Source of the DNA: Bradyrhizobium diazoefficiens
Lineage (GTDB): Bacteria > Pseudomonadota > Alphaproteobacteria > Rhizobiales > Xanthobacteraceae
DNA length: 64,000 bases
Direction: 5' to 3'
Assembly (NCBI RefSeq): GCF_016612535.1
Contig: NZ_JAENXS010000001.1
Location: forward strand, 558,001 to 622,000
The position numbers and the translations under genes are program-made. The notes beneath the pieces were generated by a model. That model ran no database searches, was not told the origin of the DNA, and saw only the letters and a program-made list of their open reading frames with translations. This document shows positions 33,617 to 42,684 of this stretch, in pieces (within the stretch, counting starts at the first letter, position 1; every line of letters begins with the position of its first letter).

Positions 33617-34327
33617 ATGACGACCACGAATGCCGCCACTTCGCCTGCCGTCGTCTCCGGAACGACGCAGACGTCGTCGTCATCGTCGAGCTCGAGTCTG
33701 GGCTCGTCCACGGGCGCGACGCTCGCCGGCAACTTCCAGACCTTTTTGACGCTGCTGACGACGCAGCTGCAGAACCAAAACCCGCTCGATCCGCTCGACA
33801 CCAACCAGTTCACCCAGCAGCTGGTGCAGTTCGCCGGCGTCGAGCAGCAGCTCAAGACCAACGATTCGCTCTCGCAACTCGTCACCCTGCAGCAAACCAC
33901 GCAGGCGACTCAGGCGCTGGATTACGTCGGCAAGACCGCGGTGGTCGACGGCACCACGGCCACCATGACCAATTCCTCGGCGACCTGGCATCTCAACGTG
34001 CCGACCGATGCGACCGTCGACATTTCCGTCGCCAATTCCAGCGGTCAGACCGTGTTCACCGGCAAATATACCGCGGGTGCTGCCAGCGACGTTCCCTTCA
34101 CCTGGGGCGGCCAGGGCAATGACGGCACGCAATGGCCGGACGGCAAATACACGATCACGGCGACCGGCAAGGACACTTCGGGCAACAATGTCGGCATCGC
34201 AGCGCAGGTGCAGGGCACGGTGTCGTCGGTCGACCTGACTCAGTCGCCGCCGCTGCTCACCATCGACGGCACCAGCTATACGCTAAGCCAGGTGAAGAGC
34301 GTCGTCGCGACCAGCAGCGGCAGCTGA
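33617..34327 (+). CDS. flgD: Flagellar hook assembly scaffold FlgD
   Basis: The protein has 236 residues. The N-terminal signature is 'TFLTLLTTQLQNQNPLDPLDTNQFTQQLVQFAGVEQQLKTN' (residues 38-80), and a C-terminal Ig/tudor-like domain contains 'VNVPTDATVDISVAN … PFTWGGQGNDGTQWPDGKYTITATG'. FlgD caps the growing hook and is later replaced. The ATG at 33617 follows GAGGAG just after the fliK stop. The N-terminal 30 residues are Ser/Thr-rich, as is common for export substrates. Confidence 0.95.
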   Translation: MTTTNAATSPAVVSGTTQTSSSSSSSSLGSSTGATLAGNFQTFLTLLTTQLQNQNPLDPLDTNQFTQQLVQFAGVEQQLKTNDSLSQLVTLQQTTQATQALDYVGKTAVVDGTTATMTNSSATWHLNVPTDATVDISVANSSGQTVFTGKYTAGAASDVPFTWGGQGNDGTQWPDGKYTITATGKDTSGNNVGIAAQVQGTVSSVDLTQSPPLLTIDGTSYTLSQVKSVVATSSGS

Positions 34328-34355
34328 AGCGGCGCGGTTACGCTACACATACGGT

Positions 34356-34496
34356 GTCATCCCGGCGAAGGCCGGGATCCATACCGCGTGATCTATCTAT
34401 CAGACGCAGGTGGCAGTACCGGGAAAGACTTCTCGACCACGAGTTTTCGCCAAACTACTCCCTGTGGTTATGGGACCCGGCCTTCGCCGGGACGAC
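34356..34496. repeat. Inverted pair of GTCATCCCGGCGAAGGCCGGG repeats
   Basis: GTCATCCCGGCGAAGGCCGG (34356-34375, itself a hairpin with GAAG loop) is mirrored by CCGGCCTTCGCCGGGACGAC (34478-34497). This is a widespread REP-like unit in alphaproteobacteria. The remainder of the 34328-34720 gap shows no gene. Confidence 0.8.
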
Positions 34497-34720
34497 GGCA
34501 GGGGGCCCTGCAGCATCGCTGCCCAGGCCTCTGTTCGTTAGTAAAGTATTTACGAAGACCCGCTCGCCTCGCTGAAATTGTGTTTTCAGCCCGCCGGGCC
34601 GGTCGCGTTCCCGCAAGTTTCAACGAGAATTGTATTGAAGCCTTAGGCTTAGCGGATTTTTAAGCCGGCGTGCGTAGGGTTACGGCGTGAGTTCAGTGGT
34701 TGAGAGTTTGTGAGTACGCC

Positions 34721-34996
34721 ATGACAGAACCCCATCGCCCGAGGGTAAAATACGTCATCGGGCCGGACGGCAGTCCGCTGACGATCGCCGATCTGCCCGC
34801 ACCCGGCACCAAACGCTGGGTCATCCGCCGCAAGGCTGAAGTCGTCGCTGCCGTTCGCGGCGGTCTTCTGTCCCTTGAAGAGGCCTGCAGCCGTTACACC
34901 CTGACGGTCGACGAATTCCTCTCCTGGCAGTTTTCCATCGACCAGCATGGTCTGGCGGGTCTTCGCACCACCCGCATTCAGCAATATCGCCAGTAA
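34721..34996 (+). CDS. sciP: CtrA inhibitor SciP (DUF1153)
   Basis: The protein has 91 residues: 'RVKYVIGPDGSPLTIADLP…KRWVIRRKAEVVAAVRGGLLSLEEACSRYTLTVDEFLSWQ…GLRTTRIQQYR'. This is the SciP family, an HTH protein that in Caulobacter binds CtrA and blocks CtrA-driven transcription of motility and cell-cycle genes. The conserved length and IRRKAEVV helix leave little doubt. I start at the ATG at 34721; an upstream in-frame codon is not conserved. It sits between flgD and fliF with its own terminator, fitting a checkpoint role for flagellar expression. Confidence 0.93.
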   Translation: MTEPHRPRVKYVIGPDGSPLTIADLPAPGTKRWVIRRKAEVVAAVRGGLLSLEEACSRYTLTVDEFLSWQFSIDQHGLAGLRTTRIQQYRQ

Positions 34997-35024
34997 GCGA
35001 TCCGGAATTCTGCGGCTTTTGACG

Positions 35025-35058
35025 AAAATCGGCCTCGCTCCGCGAGGCCGATTTTTTT
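35025..35058 (+). terminator. Intrinsic terminator of sciP
   Basis: AAAATCGGCCTCGC-TCC-GCGAGGCCGATTTT (35025-35055) has 14-bp perfect arms, with the T-run extending to 35058. Confidence 0.93.
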
Positions 35059-35184
35059 CATGTTTCCTTTTGGCGATACTTTTGTCCGAGCTCTTAATCT
35101 TCGTTAACCATATCGAAACCATCACCTAGGCAATAATTGCCCAGTCGGCCGCTCAGTTGCGGATCGAAGCTTCGGGGCGGTTGC

Positions 35185-36798
35185 TTGCAAGGTCTTGCGG
35201 ACTTTTTAAAAGGTATCGGCGCCGCCCGGTTCGGGGCGATGATCGCGGTCACCGCTGCGCTCATCGGCTTCTTTGCCTTCGTCATCATGCGCGTTACCAC
35301 GCCGCAGATGACGACGCTGTTCACCGACCTCAGCGTCGAGGATTCCTCGGGCATTATCAAGGACCTGGAGCGCCAAGGCATCCAGTACGAGCTGCGCAAT
35401 GAGGGCACCATCATCATGGTGCCCAAGGACAAGGTCACCCGTCTCCGGATGAAGCTCGCCGAGGGCGGCCTGCCCAAGGGCGGCGGCGTCGGCTACGAAG
35501 TGTTCGACAAGTCGGACGCGCTCGGGACCACCTCTTTCGTCCAGAACATCAATCATTTGCGCGCGCTGGAGGGTGAGCTCGCCCGCACCATCCGCGCCAT
35601 CGACCGCATCCAGGCCGCCCGCGTCCACCTCGTGCTGCCGGAGCGGCCGCTGTTCGCGCGCGAGGCGCCGGAGCCGTCGGCCTCGATCGTGGTGCGGGTC
35701 CGCGGCTCGCTCGAACCCCAGCAGATCCGCGCCATCCGCCACCTCGTCGCCTCCGCCGTCAACGGCTTGAAGCCGCAGCGGGTCTCGATCGTCGACGAGG
35801 CCGGCCAGCTGCTCGCCGACGGCGCCCAGACCGATCCGGACCAGGAGATCGGCGACGAGCGTCGCACCGCCTACGAGAAGCGGCTGCGCAAGCAGGTCGA
35901 GGACATCGTCTCCTCCGTGGTCGGTTCGGGCCGCGCCCGCGTCCAGCTCTCCGCCGATTTCGACTTCAACAAAGTGACCCAGACCTCGGACAAGTTCGAT
36001 CCCGAAGGCCGCGTGCTGCGTTCGAGTCAGACCCGCGAAGAGCAGAGCATGACCGCCGACAACAACGGCCAGGTCACGGTCAACAACGAGCTCCCCGGCA
36101 ACCAGCAGAATGGCGGCGCGGCGGCAAAGGACCAGAGCAAGAAGAGCGAAGAGACCAACAATTACGAGATCTCCCACACCACCAAGACCGAGGTGACCGA
36201 GGCAGGCCGGGTCAACCGCATCTCGGTCGCGGTGCTGGTCGACGGCATCTACACCAAGAACGACAAGGGCGATCTCGCCTACACCGATCGCACCAAGGAG
36301 CAGCTCGACCGCATCGCCACCCTGGTGCGCTCGGCGATCGGCTTCGATCAGAAGCGCGGCGACCAGGTCGAGGTCGTCAATCTGCGCTTCGCGGACGCCC
36401 CCTCCACCGCCCCCATTGCGGAGCCAAGCGGCTTCCTCGGCATGCTCCAGTTCACCAAGGACGACGTCATGTACTTCGTCGAGCTCGGCGTGATGATGCT
36501 GCTCGGCCTGGTCGTGATGTTCATGGTGATCCGCCCGCTGGTCAAGCGCATCCTCGCCTCCGACGAAGTCGCCGCCGCCATCTCCGGCGTCCTTTCCGGC
36601 CCCGCCGCTTCGGAAGAAGTCGCGCCGGCCGCCGGCCAGGCGCTGCTGCCGAGCGGTGCGGCCAGCGCGATCGACGTCGCCACCATCCAGGGCCAGGTCC
36701 ACGCCCAGTCCGTTCATCGCGTCGGCGAGCTCGCCGAGCGCAATCCTAACGAAACCGTCGCCATCATCCGTCAATGGCTGACCGAACCCGCGAAATGA
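35185..36798 (+). CDS. fliF: Flagellar MS-ring protein FliF
   Basis: The protein has about 537 residues. An N-terminal TM helix (AMIAVTAALIGFFAFVIM) precedes the YscJ/FliF domain 'LFTDLSVEDSSGIIKDLERQGIQYELRNEGTIIMVPKDKVTRLRMKLAEGGLPKGGGVGYEVFD', then 'ALEGELARTIRAIDRIQAARVHLVLPERPLF', a second TM near residue 435 and the FliG-binding C-terminal tail 'QSVHRVGELAERNPNETVAIIRQWL'. No ATG fits; I chose TTG at 35185 (MQGLADFLKGIG) after GGGGCGG, with another TTG at 35137. FliF forms the basal-body MS ring in the inner membrane. It heads the fliF-fliG-fliH-fliN-flbD operon. Confidence 0.94.
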   Translation: MQGLADFLKGIGAARFGAMIAVTAALIGFFAFVIMRVTTPQMTTLFTDLSVEDSSGIIKDLERQGIQYELRNEGTIIMVPKDKVTRLRMKLAEGGLPKGGGVGYEVFDKSDALGTTSFVQNINHLRALEGELARTIRAIDRIQAARVHLVLPERPLFAREAPEPSASIVVRVRGSLEPQQIRAIRHLVASAVNGLKPQRVSIVDEAGQLLADGAQTDPDQEIGDERRTAYEKRLRKQVEDIVSSVVGSGRARVQLSADFDFNKVTQTSDKFDPEGRVLRSSQTREEQSMTADNNGQVTVNNELPGNQQNGGAAAKDQSKKSEETNNYEISHTTKTEVTEAGRVNRISVAVLVDGIYTKNDKGDLAYTDRTKEQLDRIATLVRSAIGFDQKRGDQVEVVNLRFADAPSTAPIAEPSGFLGMLQFTKDDVMYFVELGVMMLLGLVVMFMVIRPLVKRILASDEVAAAISGVLSGPAASEEVAPAAGQALLPSGAASAIDVATIQGQVHAQSVHRVGELAERNPNETVAIIRQWLTEPAK

Positions 36799-36815
36799 TC
36801 GAGAAGTGAACTGAC

Positions 36816-37913
36816 ATGGCCGCCAGCTTGCAGAACGCCAACTCCAACGACATCACCAGCGTGATCTCCACGCTCGGTCAGCGTGCCGGCACCCGCGCGG
36901 CGGGCGGCGCCAAGGTCGAGGCGGTGGCGGGACCGAAGCGCGCTGCGATCCTGATGCTGGCGCTCGGCGAGCAATATGGCGGCAAGATCTGGTCGCTGCT
37001 CGACGACGACGAGGTTCGCCAGCTCTCGCTGGAAATGTCGACGCTCGGCACCGTCGAGGTCGACACGGTGGAGGACATGCTGCTCGAATTCGTCTCGCGC
37101 ATGTCGGCCTCCGGCGCCCTGATGGGCAATTTCGACGCCACTGAGCGCCTGCTCCAGCAATATCTGGCGCCCGAGCGCGTCAACGGCATCATGGACGAGA
37201 TCCGCGGCCCCGCCGGCCGCAACATGTGGGAGAAGCTTTCCAACGTGCAGGAAGAGGTCCTCGCCAACTACCTCAAGAACGAATACCCGCAGACCATCGC
37301 GGTCGTGCTCTCGAAGCTGAAGCCGGAACACGCCGCGCGCGTGCTCGGTATCTTTCCCGAGGATCTCGCGCTCGACGTCGTCAACCGCATGCTGAAGATG
37401 GAGGCGGTGCAGAAGGAGGTGATCGAGAGCGTGGAGAAGACGCTGCGCACCGAATTCATGTCCAACCTCTCGCAGACCCGCCGCCGCGACGCCCACGAAG
37501 TGATGGCGGAAATCTTCAACAATTTCGACCGCCAGACCGAAACCCGCTTCATCACCTCGCTGGAGGAAGATAACCGGGAATCGGCCGAGCGCATCAAGGC
37601 GCTGATGTTCACCTTCGACGACCTCGTGAAGCTCGATTCGGGCTCGGCGCAGACGCTGATGCGCAATGTCGACAAGGACAAGCTCGGCGTCGCGCTCAAG
37701 AGCGCCAACGAGGACGTCCGCAACTTCTTCTTCGGCAACATGTCTTCGCGCGCGGCCAAGATGCTCCAGGACGACATGGGGGCGATGGGCCCGGTGCGCC
37801 TGCGCGATGTCGACGAGGCCCAGGCGTTGCTGGTCAACCTCGCCAAGGACCTCGCCGCCAAGGGCGAGATCATGCTGACCAAGAACCGCGCCGACGACGA
37901 ACTGGTGTATTGA
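36816..37913 (+). CDS. fliG: Flagellar motor switch protein FliG
   Basis: The protein has 365 residues. The N-terminal FliF-binding region is '[40 protein letters not shown]', the middle EHPQR-like region is '[38 protein letters not shown]', and the C-terminal torque domain is '[57 protein letters not shown]' with the charged residues that face the stator. It is cytoplasmic, in the C-ring. The TGA overlaps the fliH ATG. Confidence 0.97.
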   Translation: MAASLQNANSNDITSVISTLGQRAGTRAAGGAKVEAVAGPKRAAILMLALGEQYGGKIWSLLDDDEVRQLSLEMSTLGTVEVDTVEDMLLEFVSRMSASGALMGNFDATERLLQQYLAPERVNGIMDEIRGPAGRNMWEKLSNVQEEVLANYLKNEYPQTIAVVLSKLKPEHAARVLGIFPEDLALDVVNRMLKMEAVQKEVIESVEKTLRTEFMSNLSQTRRRDAHEVMAEIFNNFDRQTETRFITSLEEDNRESAERIKALMFTFDDLVKLDSGSAQTLMRNVDKDKLGVALKSANEDVRNFFFGNMSSRAAKMLQDDMGAMGPVRLRDVDEAQALLVNLAKDLAAKGEIMLTKNRADDELVY

Positions 37914-38533
37914 TGGGCGCTCCGGCAAAATTCCTGTTCGACACCGACTTCGCCGCACCCGACCGGACGCGCGAGAAGGCCGCGACCGCGGCCGAGATCG
38001 CCCAGAAGGTCGCGGAAGCCGAAGCGCGTGCCTATCGGGACGGCTTTGCCGCCGGCCAACGCGAAGCCAAGGCGGAAAGCGACCGCCGCGTCGCCCTCGC
38101 CATGGAAGAAATCAACATAGCGATCCGGGGCATTGCCTCGGGCATCGGCAACATCGAGAGCAAGATGGAGACCGAAGCGGTCGACGTCGCGGTCGCTGTC
38201 GCACGCAAGCTGTGCGCCGACCTGGTCGCCGCCGAGCCGCTCGGCGAGATCATGGCGCTGGTCAAGGACTGCTTCTCGCATCTGGTCGCGACGCCACATC
38301 TCGTCGTCCGCATCAACGACGCGCTCTACGACAGCGCGCGTGAGAAGATCGAGCGGCTCGCCAAGCAGAGCGGCTTCGAAGGACGGCTGGTGATCCTGGC
38401 CGAGCCCGAGATTGCCACCGGCGACTGCCGGATCGAATGGGCCGACGGCGGCGTCGTGCTGGAGCGCAGCGCCATCGCGGCCAAGATCGACGACATGGTC
38501 GGACGCTATATCGCGTCCCGCAGGGGGAATTAA
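37913..38533 (+). CDS. fliH: Flagellar assembly protein FliH
   Basis: The protein has 206 residues. It starts at the ATG overlapping the fliG stop (TGATG). It has an N-terminal 'APAKFLFDTDFAAPD', a helical central stretch with regular Gly/Ala spacing ('AQKVAEAEARAYRDGFAAGQREAKAE') typical of FliH, and a C-terminal FliI-binding domain ('CRIEWADGGVVLERSAIAAKIDDMV'). FliH dimers regulate the export ATPase FliI. fliI is not in this operon. Confidence 0.88.
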   Translation: MGAPAKFLFDTDFAAPDRTREKAATAAEIAQKVAEAEARAYRDGFAAGQREAKAESDRRVALAMEEINIAIRGIASGIGNIESKMETEAVDVAVAVARKLCADLVAAEPLGEIMALVKDCFSHLVATPHLVVRINDALYDSAREKIERLAKQSGFEGRLVILAEPEIATGDCRIEWADGGVVLERSAIAAKIDDMVGRYIASRRGN

Positions 38534-38536
38534 GCC

Positions 38537-38887
38537 ATGAGCGACACCGACGGACAAGTCCCGCTGCCCGATCTTAACGGCCCGCTGCCGCCGACCGGTG
38601 CAGACGTCGGCTACAACGAGGACGAATATGCGGCGCGCGTCGCCGCCGACCTCGAGGCCGTGTTCGACGTGCCGGTGCAGGTTTCGGCCGTGCTCGGCCG
38701 CTCCAAGATGGACGTCGCCGACCTGTTGAAGCTCGGACCGGGCACCGTGCTCGAGCTCGACCGGCGCGTCGGCGAGGCCATCGACATCTACGTCAACAAC
38801 AAGCTCGTCGCTCGCGGCGAGGTGGTGCTGGTCGAGGACAAGCTCGGCGTGACCATGACGGAAATCATCAGGACCGAACGCGGTTAA
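38537..38887 (+). CDS. fliN: Flagellar motor switch protein FliN
   Basis: The protein has 116 residues with a C-terminal SpoA domain: 'AVFDVPVQVSAVLGRSKMDVADLLKLGPGTVLELDRRVGEAIDIYVNNKLVARGEVVLVEDKLGVTMTEII', preceded by a disordered Pro-rich lead. It forms the base of the C-ring with FliM and FliG. ATG three bases after the fliH stop, so translation is coupled. Confidence 0.96.
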   Translation: MSDTDGQVPLPDLNGPLPPTGADVGYNEDEYAARVAADLEAVFDVPVQVSAVLGRSKMDVADLLKLGPGTVLELDRRVGEAIDIYVNNKLVARGEVVLVEDKLGVTMTEIIRTERG

Positions 38888-38940
38888 ATAATTGCAGGGA
38901 ATGACGCGCGGCAGCGCGACCAGACGGACAGGAGACTGAC

Positions 38941-40326
38941 ATGCGGCTTCTCATCGTTGGCACATTGAAGGGCCAGCTCACCACCGCCACCAAGATCGCG
39001 ATGGAGAACGGCGCCACCGTGACCCATGCCGAGGATCACGAGCAGGCGATGCGCGTGCTGCGCGGCGGCAAGGGCGCCGACCTGCTGCTGGTCGACGTCG
39101 CCCTCGACATCCGCGACCTCGTGATGCGGCTGGAGGCCGAGCACATCCACGCCCCGATCGTCGCCTGCGGCATCACCAACGACGCCCGCGCTGCGGTTGC
39201 CGCGATCCATGCCGGCGCCAAGGAATATATCCCGCTGCCGCCCGATCCGGAGCTGATCGCCGCGGTGCTGGCCGCCGTTGCCAACGATTCCCGCGAGCTG
39301 ATCTATCGCGACGAAGCCATGGCGAAGGTCGTCAAGCTCGCCCAGCAGATCGCGGGCTCGGACGCTTCGGTGATGATCACCGGCGAATCCGGCACCGGCA
39401 AGGAAGTGCTGGCCCGCTACGTCCACACCCGCTCGGCCCGCGCCAAGCGTCCGTTCATCTCGATCAACTGCGCCGCGATCCCCGAGCACCTGCTGGAATC
39501 CGAACTGTTCGGTCACGAGAAAGGCGCCTTCACCGGCGCGATCGCGCGCCGCATCGGCAAGTTCGAGGAGGCGACCGGCGGCACGCTGCTGCTCGACGAA
39601 ATCTCCGAGATGGACGTCCGCCTGCAATCGAAGCTGCTGCGCGCGATCCAGGAGCGCGTGATCGATCGCGTCGGCGGCACCAAGCCGGTCCCGGTCGACA
39701 TCCGCATCATCGCGACGTCGAACCGCAACCTGGCTGAGGCTGTGCGCGAAGGCACGTTCCGCGAGGATCTGCTGTTCCGCCTCAACGTCGTCAACCTGAA
39801 GATCCCGCCGCTGCGCGAGCGCCCCGCCGACATTCTGGAGCTCGCCCAGCACTTCGTGAAGAAATATGCCGAGGCGAACGGCGTGCCGGTACGGCCGGTC
39901 TCGGCCGAAGCGCGCCGCGTGCTCTCCACCAATCGCTGGCAGGGCAACGTCCGCGAGCTCGAAAACACCATGCACCGCTCGGTGCTGATGGCGCAGGGCG
40001 ACGAGATCGGGCCCGACGCAATCCTCACGCCGGACGGCGACCGCCTCGACCTCGCCAAGACGGTGCCGGCGGTGGCGCATGCCACCATGGCCGCCGAGCA
40101 GGTGACGCGGGCGCTCGTCGGGCGCACCGTCGCCGACGTCGAACGCGACCTGATCCTGGAGACGCTGAAGCACTGTCTCGGCAACCGCACCCATGCCGCC
40201 AACATCCTCGGCATCTCGATCCGCACCTTGCGCAACAAGCTCAACGAATATTCCGACGGCGGCATCCCGATCACGCCGGCCGGCACGCCGGGTGAATATC
40301 CGCGGATGCCGATGGTGGGGGCGTAG
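38941..40326 (+). CDS. flbD: Sigma-54-dependent flagellar regulator FlbD
   Basis: The protein has 461 residues: an N-terminal receiver-like domain ('MRLLIVGTLKGQLTTATKIAMENG … LLLVDVALDIRDLVMRLE'), an AAA+ domain with Walker A MITGESGTGKEVLARYVH, the sigma-54 contact loop EKGAFTGA, 'GTLLLDEISEMD' (Walker B), and a C-terminal Fis HTH 'RDLILETLKHCLGNRTHAANILGISIRTLRNKLNEYS'. In Caulobacter FlbD activates late flagellar genes with RpoN, with a trans-acting factor such as FliX. It likely acts on the sigma-54 promoter at 31904. Confidence 0.95.
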   Translation: MRLLIVGTLKGQLTTATKIAMENGATVTHAEDHEQAMRVLRGGKGADLLLVDVALDIRDLVMRLEAEHIHAPIVACGITNDARAAVAAIHAGAKEYIPLPPDPELIAAVLAAVANDSRELIYRDEAMAKVVKLAQQIAGSDASVMITGESGTGKEVLARYVHTRSARAKRPFISINCAAIPEHLLESELFGHEKGAFTGAIARRIGKFEEATGGTLLLDEISEMDVRLQSKLLRAIQERVIDRVGGTKPVPVDIRIIATSNRNLAEAVREGTFREDLLFRLNVVNLKIPPLRERPADILELAQHFVKKYAEANGVPVRPVSAEARRVLSTNRWQGNVRELENTMHRSVLMAQGDEIGPDAILTPDGDRLDLAKTVPAVAHATMAAEQVTRALVGRTVADVERDLILETLKHCLGNRTHAANILGISIRTLRNKLNEYSDGGIPITPAGTPGEYPRMPMVGA

Positions 40327-40356
40327 GGCTCCCGCAGATATCGAGAGGATGCGAAT

Positions 40357-40381
40357 GCCCGGGCTCAGTCCCGGGCGTTTT
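40357..40381 (+). terminator. Intrinsic terminator after flbD
   Basis: GCCCGGG-CTCAGT-CCCGGGC (40357-40376) followed by GTTTTGTTTTG, 30 bases past the flbD stop. Confidence 0.88.
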
Positions 40382-40408
40382 GTTTTGTGGGGCACAGGGG
40401 GCGGTCTC

Positions 40409-40491
40409 GTAGCCCGGATGGAGCGAAGCGCAATCCGGGATTAGCTCCGCAATCGGAATTCCCGGATTTCGCTTCGCTCCATCCGGGCTAC
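40409..40491. repeat. Palindromic intergenic repeat, GTAGCCCGGATGG family
   Basis: GTAGCCCGGATGGAGCGAAGCG pairs almost perfectly with CGCTTCGCTCCATCCGGGCTAC, with inner arms AATCCGGGA / TCCCGGATT. It follows the flbD terminator directly. Confidence 0.85.
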
Positions 40492-40583
40492 GGGGCCCAA
40501 CACATGGCGGCACCGCATCCGGCGACTAGGTCGCGCCCGCGCAACGCCTTATAACCCCGCATGAGACCCACGCGAGGAAACAC

Positions 40584-41732
40584 ATGTCTGAAGCTCAAAT
40601 CACGGATTGGCTGGCGTCGCAGCGGCAGGCGATGATCGATCTGCTGCGCGATGTCGTGAACATCGATTCCGGGTCCTATGACAAGGCCGGCGTCGATGCG
40701 GTCGGTGCGCGGTTCGAGCGGCATTTTTCCGAGCACGGCATTCCGTTCCGGCGCGAGAGCCACGACAGTTTTGGCGATGCCATCCATGCCGAGGTCGCCA
40801 AGCCCGGCAGCAACGAGAAGCCGGTGCTGTTGATGGGCCATCGCGACACCGTGTTCGGCAAGGGCGAAGCCACCCTCCGTCCGTTCACGATCAAGGAGAC
40901 GCGCGCCTACGGGCCCGGCGTTGCCGACATGAAGGCCGGCGTCGTCATGAACATCTTCGTCGCCACCGCCTTCCACAAATTCGGCGGCGCACCGCATCCG
41001 ATCAAGCTGCTGATCACCTCGGACGAGGAGATCGGCTCGCCCTCGTCGCGGCCCGTGATCGAGCGCGAAGGGCGCGCCGCGCGCGCAGTGTTCAATTCCG
41101 AGCCCGGCCGGCCGACCGGCAACGTCGTCACCAGCCGCAAGGGCGGCATCTTCATGCATCTCGCCATCACCGGCAGGGCGGCCCATTCCGGCGCGAATTT
41201 CGCCGCGGGTATCAGCGCGATCGGCGAGCTCGCGCACAAGATCATCCAGATCCACGCGCTGACCGACCTCACCAAGGGCATCACGCTCAATGTCGGCCTT
41301 GTCTCGGGCGGTCAGTCGGTCAATACGACCGCGCCGTACGCCGAGGGACAGATCGACATGCGCTACGTCGATCCGAAGGACCGCGCCACCGTGATGGCCG
41401 AGATCGAACGGATCGTCGCGACGCCCTCCGTGCCCGGCACGCGTGCTGTGCTGACCATCAGGGGCGAGTTCGTGCCGGTGGTGCAGAGCGAGGCTTCCAA
41501 GGCGCTGTTCGAAGGCTACCAGGCTGCGGCCAGGCAGGCCGGCCTCACCACGCTGCAAGGCGAGTTCTCCGGCGGCTGCGCCGATTCCGGCTTCACCGCC
41601 GCGGTCGGCACGCCGACCATCTGCGGCGTCGGGCCGGTCGGAGGCCTCGCACACACGCCGGAGGAATATCTCGAGCTCGACAGCATCGTGCCGCGCGCGC
41701 AGACGCTGGCGCTGGCGATTTTGCGGGGATGA
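40584..41732 (+). CDS. M20 family metallopeptidase (carboxypeptidase G2-like)
   Basis: The protein has 382 residues. Zinc-site motifs are 'LLMGHRDTVFGKG' (His/Asp), 'GPGVADMKAGVVM' (bridging Asp) and 'ITSDEEIGSPSSRP' (catalytic Glu-Glu). The dimerisation insert is 'TSRKGGIFMHLAITGRAAHSGANFAAGISAI', and a late His lies in 'GPVGGLAHTPEEYLE'. No signal peptide, so it is cytoplasmic. Members cleave C-terminal Glu from folate-like or N-acylated amino acids; exact specificity is unknown. It stands alone between two repeat elements. Confidence 0.9.
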   Translation: MSEAQITDWLASQRQAMIDLLRDVVNIDSGSYDKAGVDAVGARFERHFSEHGIPFRRESHDSFGDAIHAEVAKPGSNEKPVLLMGHRDTVFGKGEATLRPFTIKETRAYGPGVADMKAGVVMNIFVATAFHKFGGAPHPIKLLITSDEEIGSPSSRPVIEREGRAARAVFNSEPGRPTGNVVTSRKGGIFMHLAITGRAAHSGANFAAGISAIGELAHKIIQIHALTDLTKGITLNVGLVSGGQSVNTTAPYAEGQIDMRYVDPKDRATVMAEIERIVATPSVPGTRAVLTIRGEFVPVVQSEASKALFEGYQAAARQAGLTTLQGEFSGGCADSGFTAAVGTPTICGVGPVGGLAHTPEEYLELDSIVPRAQTLALAILRG

Positions 41733-41743
41733 GCGGAAGTGCC

Positions 41744-41833
41744 GTAGGGTGGGTTAGCAAAGCGTAACCCACCTCTTTCATTTTCCAAGGAAACGAACAG
41801 TGGTGGGTTACGCCTTCGGCTAACTCACCCTAC
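41744..41833. repeat. Palindromic intergenic repeat, GTAGGGTGGGTTAGC family
   Basis: GTAGGGTGGGTTAGCAAAGC… pairs with …GGCTAACTCACCCTAC; inner arms GCGTAACCCACC / GGTGGGTTACGC are exact. A close relative is at 63640-63751. Confidence 0.85.
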
Positions 41834-41848
41834 GAGACCGACCAAGTT

Positions 41849-42004
41849 CTACGAATAATTCGGCGCGTCCGGCTTGCGAAAAATGTGGATGGGATCGCCG
41901 GGCACGAACGGCTGGCCGCGGAACATCGCATAGGCATAAAGCGCGAGATAGGCGATCGCCAGCGCGCTGACGACATAGAAGGCCCAGGTCCCGACGCGCT
42001 TCAT
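41849..42004 (-). CDS. Small single-span membrane protein
   Basis: The protein has 51 residues, MKRVGTWAFYVVSALAIAYL then ALYAYAMFRGQPFVPGDPIH and IFRKPDAPNYS. One TM helix (about residues 7-27) is followed by a short polar tail. The ATG at 42004 is preceded by GGAGCGGAACG. Codon use matches the GC-rich coding style here. The family is unknown; it lies about 100 bp downstream of the flavin reductase on the same strand. Confidence 0.65.
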   Translation of the reverse strand: MKRVGTWAFYVVSALAIAYLALYAYAMFRGQPFVPGDPIHIFRKPDAPNYS

Positions 42005-42102
42005 CGTTCCGCTCCATGGCCGCCCCGGATGGGAGGCTCGAGGGCGCTTCTAGAGCGATGATGAGAAAAAGGCCAGCCTGCGCGGCCTGAAACCTGCGTC
42101 GA

Positions 42103-42684
42103 TCAAACGCCGCGGCGACCGCGCGCGGGCACGCTGACGTCCGCGAGCCCTGCGGCGTCCTCGTCCTGGTCCACCGCCACATACTGGCCGTGCCAATAGG
42201 CGAGCGCCGCGGTGCGGGCCGAGTTCTTGATGCCCCTGACGCGGCCGATGACGATGCCGTGCGAATGCCGCTCGATGATCTCCTCGACCTCGCAATCGAC
42301 GGCGGACAAGGCGCCAACCAGCAGCGGAACGCCGGAAACAGAGGTGACCCACCGGGCGCCGGCAAAGCGATCTGCCCCCTTCAGGCCACCCTTGCCGGCA
42401 AAACGCTCGGCAACATCGAGCTGATCGGCTGCGAGTATGTTCACGCCGAAGGCGCCGTGGCGCCGGATCAGCGGGAGCGACGACGCATCGCGGTTGATGC
42501 TGACCAGCAGGGTCGGCGGCTCAACCGACAGCGAGGTCACGGAGGTCACCGTCATGCCGGTGATGTCCTTGCCCCGTCCGGTGGTGATCACGCTGACCCC
42601 GCCGGTGAGATGGCGCATGGCGCCGCGGAAATCGGCAGACGAGACGGGGATTTCGGTCATGAGATCGCGCGGGACTACATTCAT
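42103..42684 (-). CDS. Flavin reductase family protein (FMN-binding split barrel)
   Basis: The protein has about 193 residues: 'DFRGAMRHLTGGVSVITTGRGKDITGMTVTSVTSLSVEPPTLLVSINRDASSLPLIRRHGAFGVNILAADQLDVAERFA' followed by 'LSAVDCEVEEIIERHSHGIVIGRVRG' is the classic HpaC/NADH:FMN oxidoreductase pattern. It supplies reduced flavin to two-component monooxygenases, and three luciferase-like enzymes that would need such a partner lie in this window. The start could be the ATG at 42684 (MNVVPRD) or at 42660 (MTEIPVSS); neither has a strong ribosome site. Confidence 0.9.
   Translation of the reverse strand: MNVVPRDLMTEIPVSSADFRGAMRHLTGGVSVITTGRGKDITGMTVTSVTSLSVEPPTLLVSINRDASSLPLIRRHGAFGVNILAADQLDVAERFAGKGGLKGADRFAGARWVTSVSGVPLLVGALSAVDCEVEEIIERHSHGIVIGRVRGIKNSARTAALAYWHGQYVAVDQDEDAAGLADVSVPARGRRGV

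Noticed and set aside
35072..35088. Possible sigma-54 promoter TGGCGATACTTTTGT before fliF
   Set aside because: The -12 dinucleotide is GT rather than GC, and the match is otherwise weak.
35098..35115. CtrA-like site TTAATCTTCGTTAAC upstream of fliF
   Set aside because: The spacing between TTAA halves is 6, not the consensus 7, so it is not strong enough to list as a feature.
38884..40395. Long minus-strand open frame opposite flbD
   Set aside because: FlbD on the plus strand has all AAA+ and HTH motifs; the antisense frame is a codon-bias artefact.
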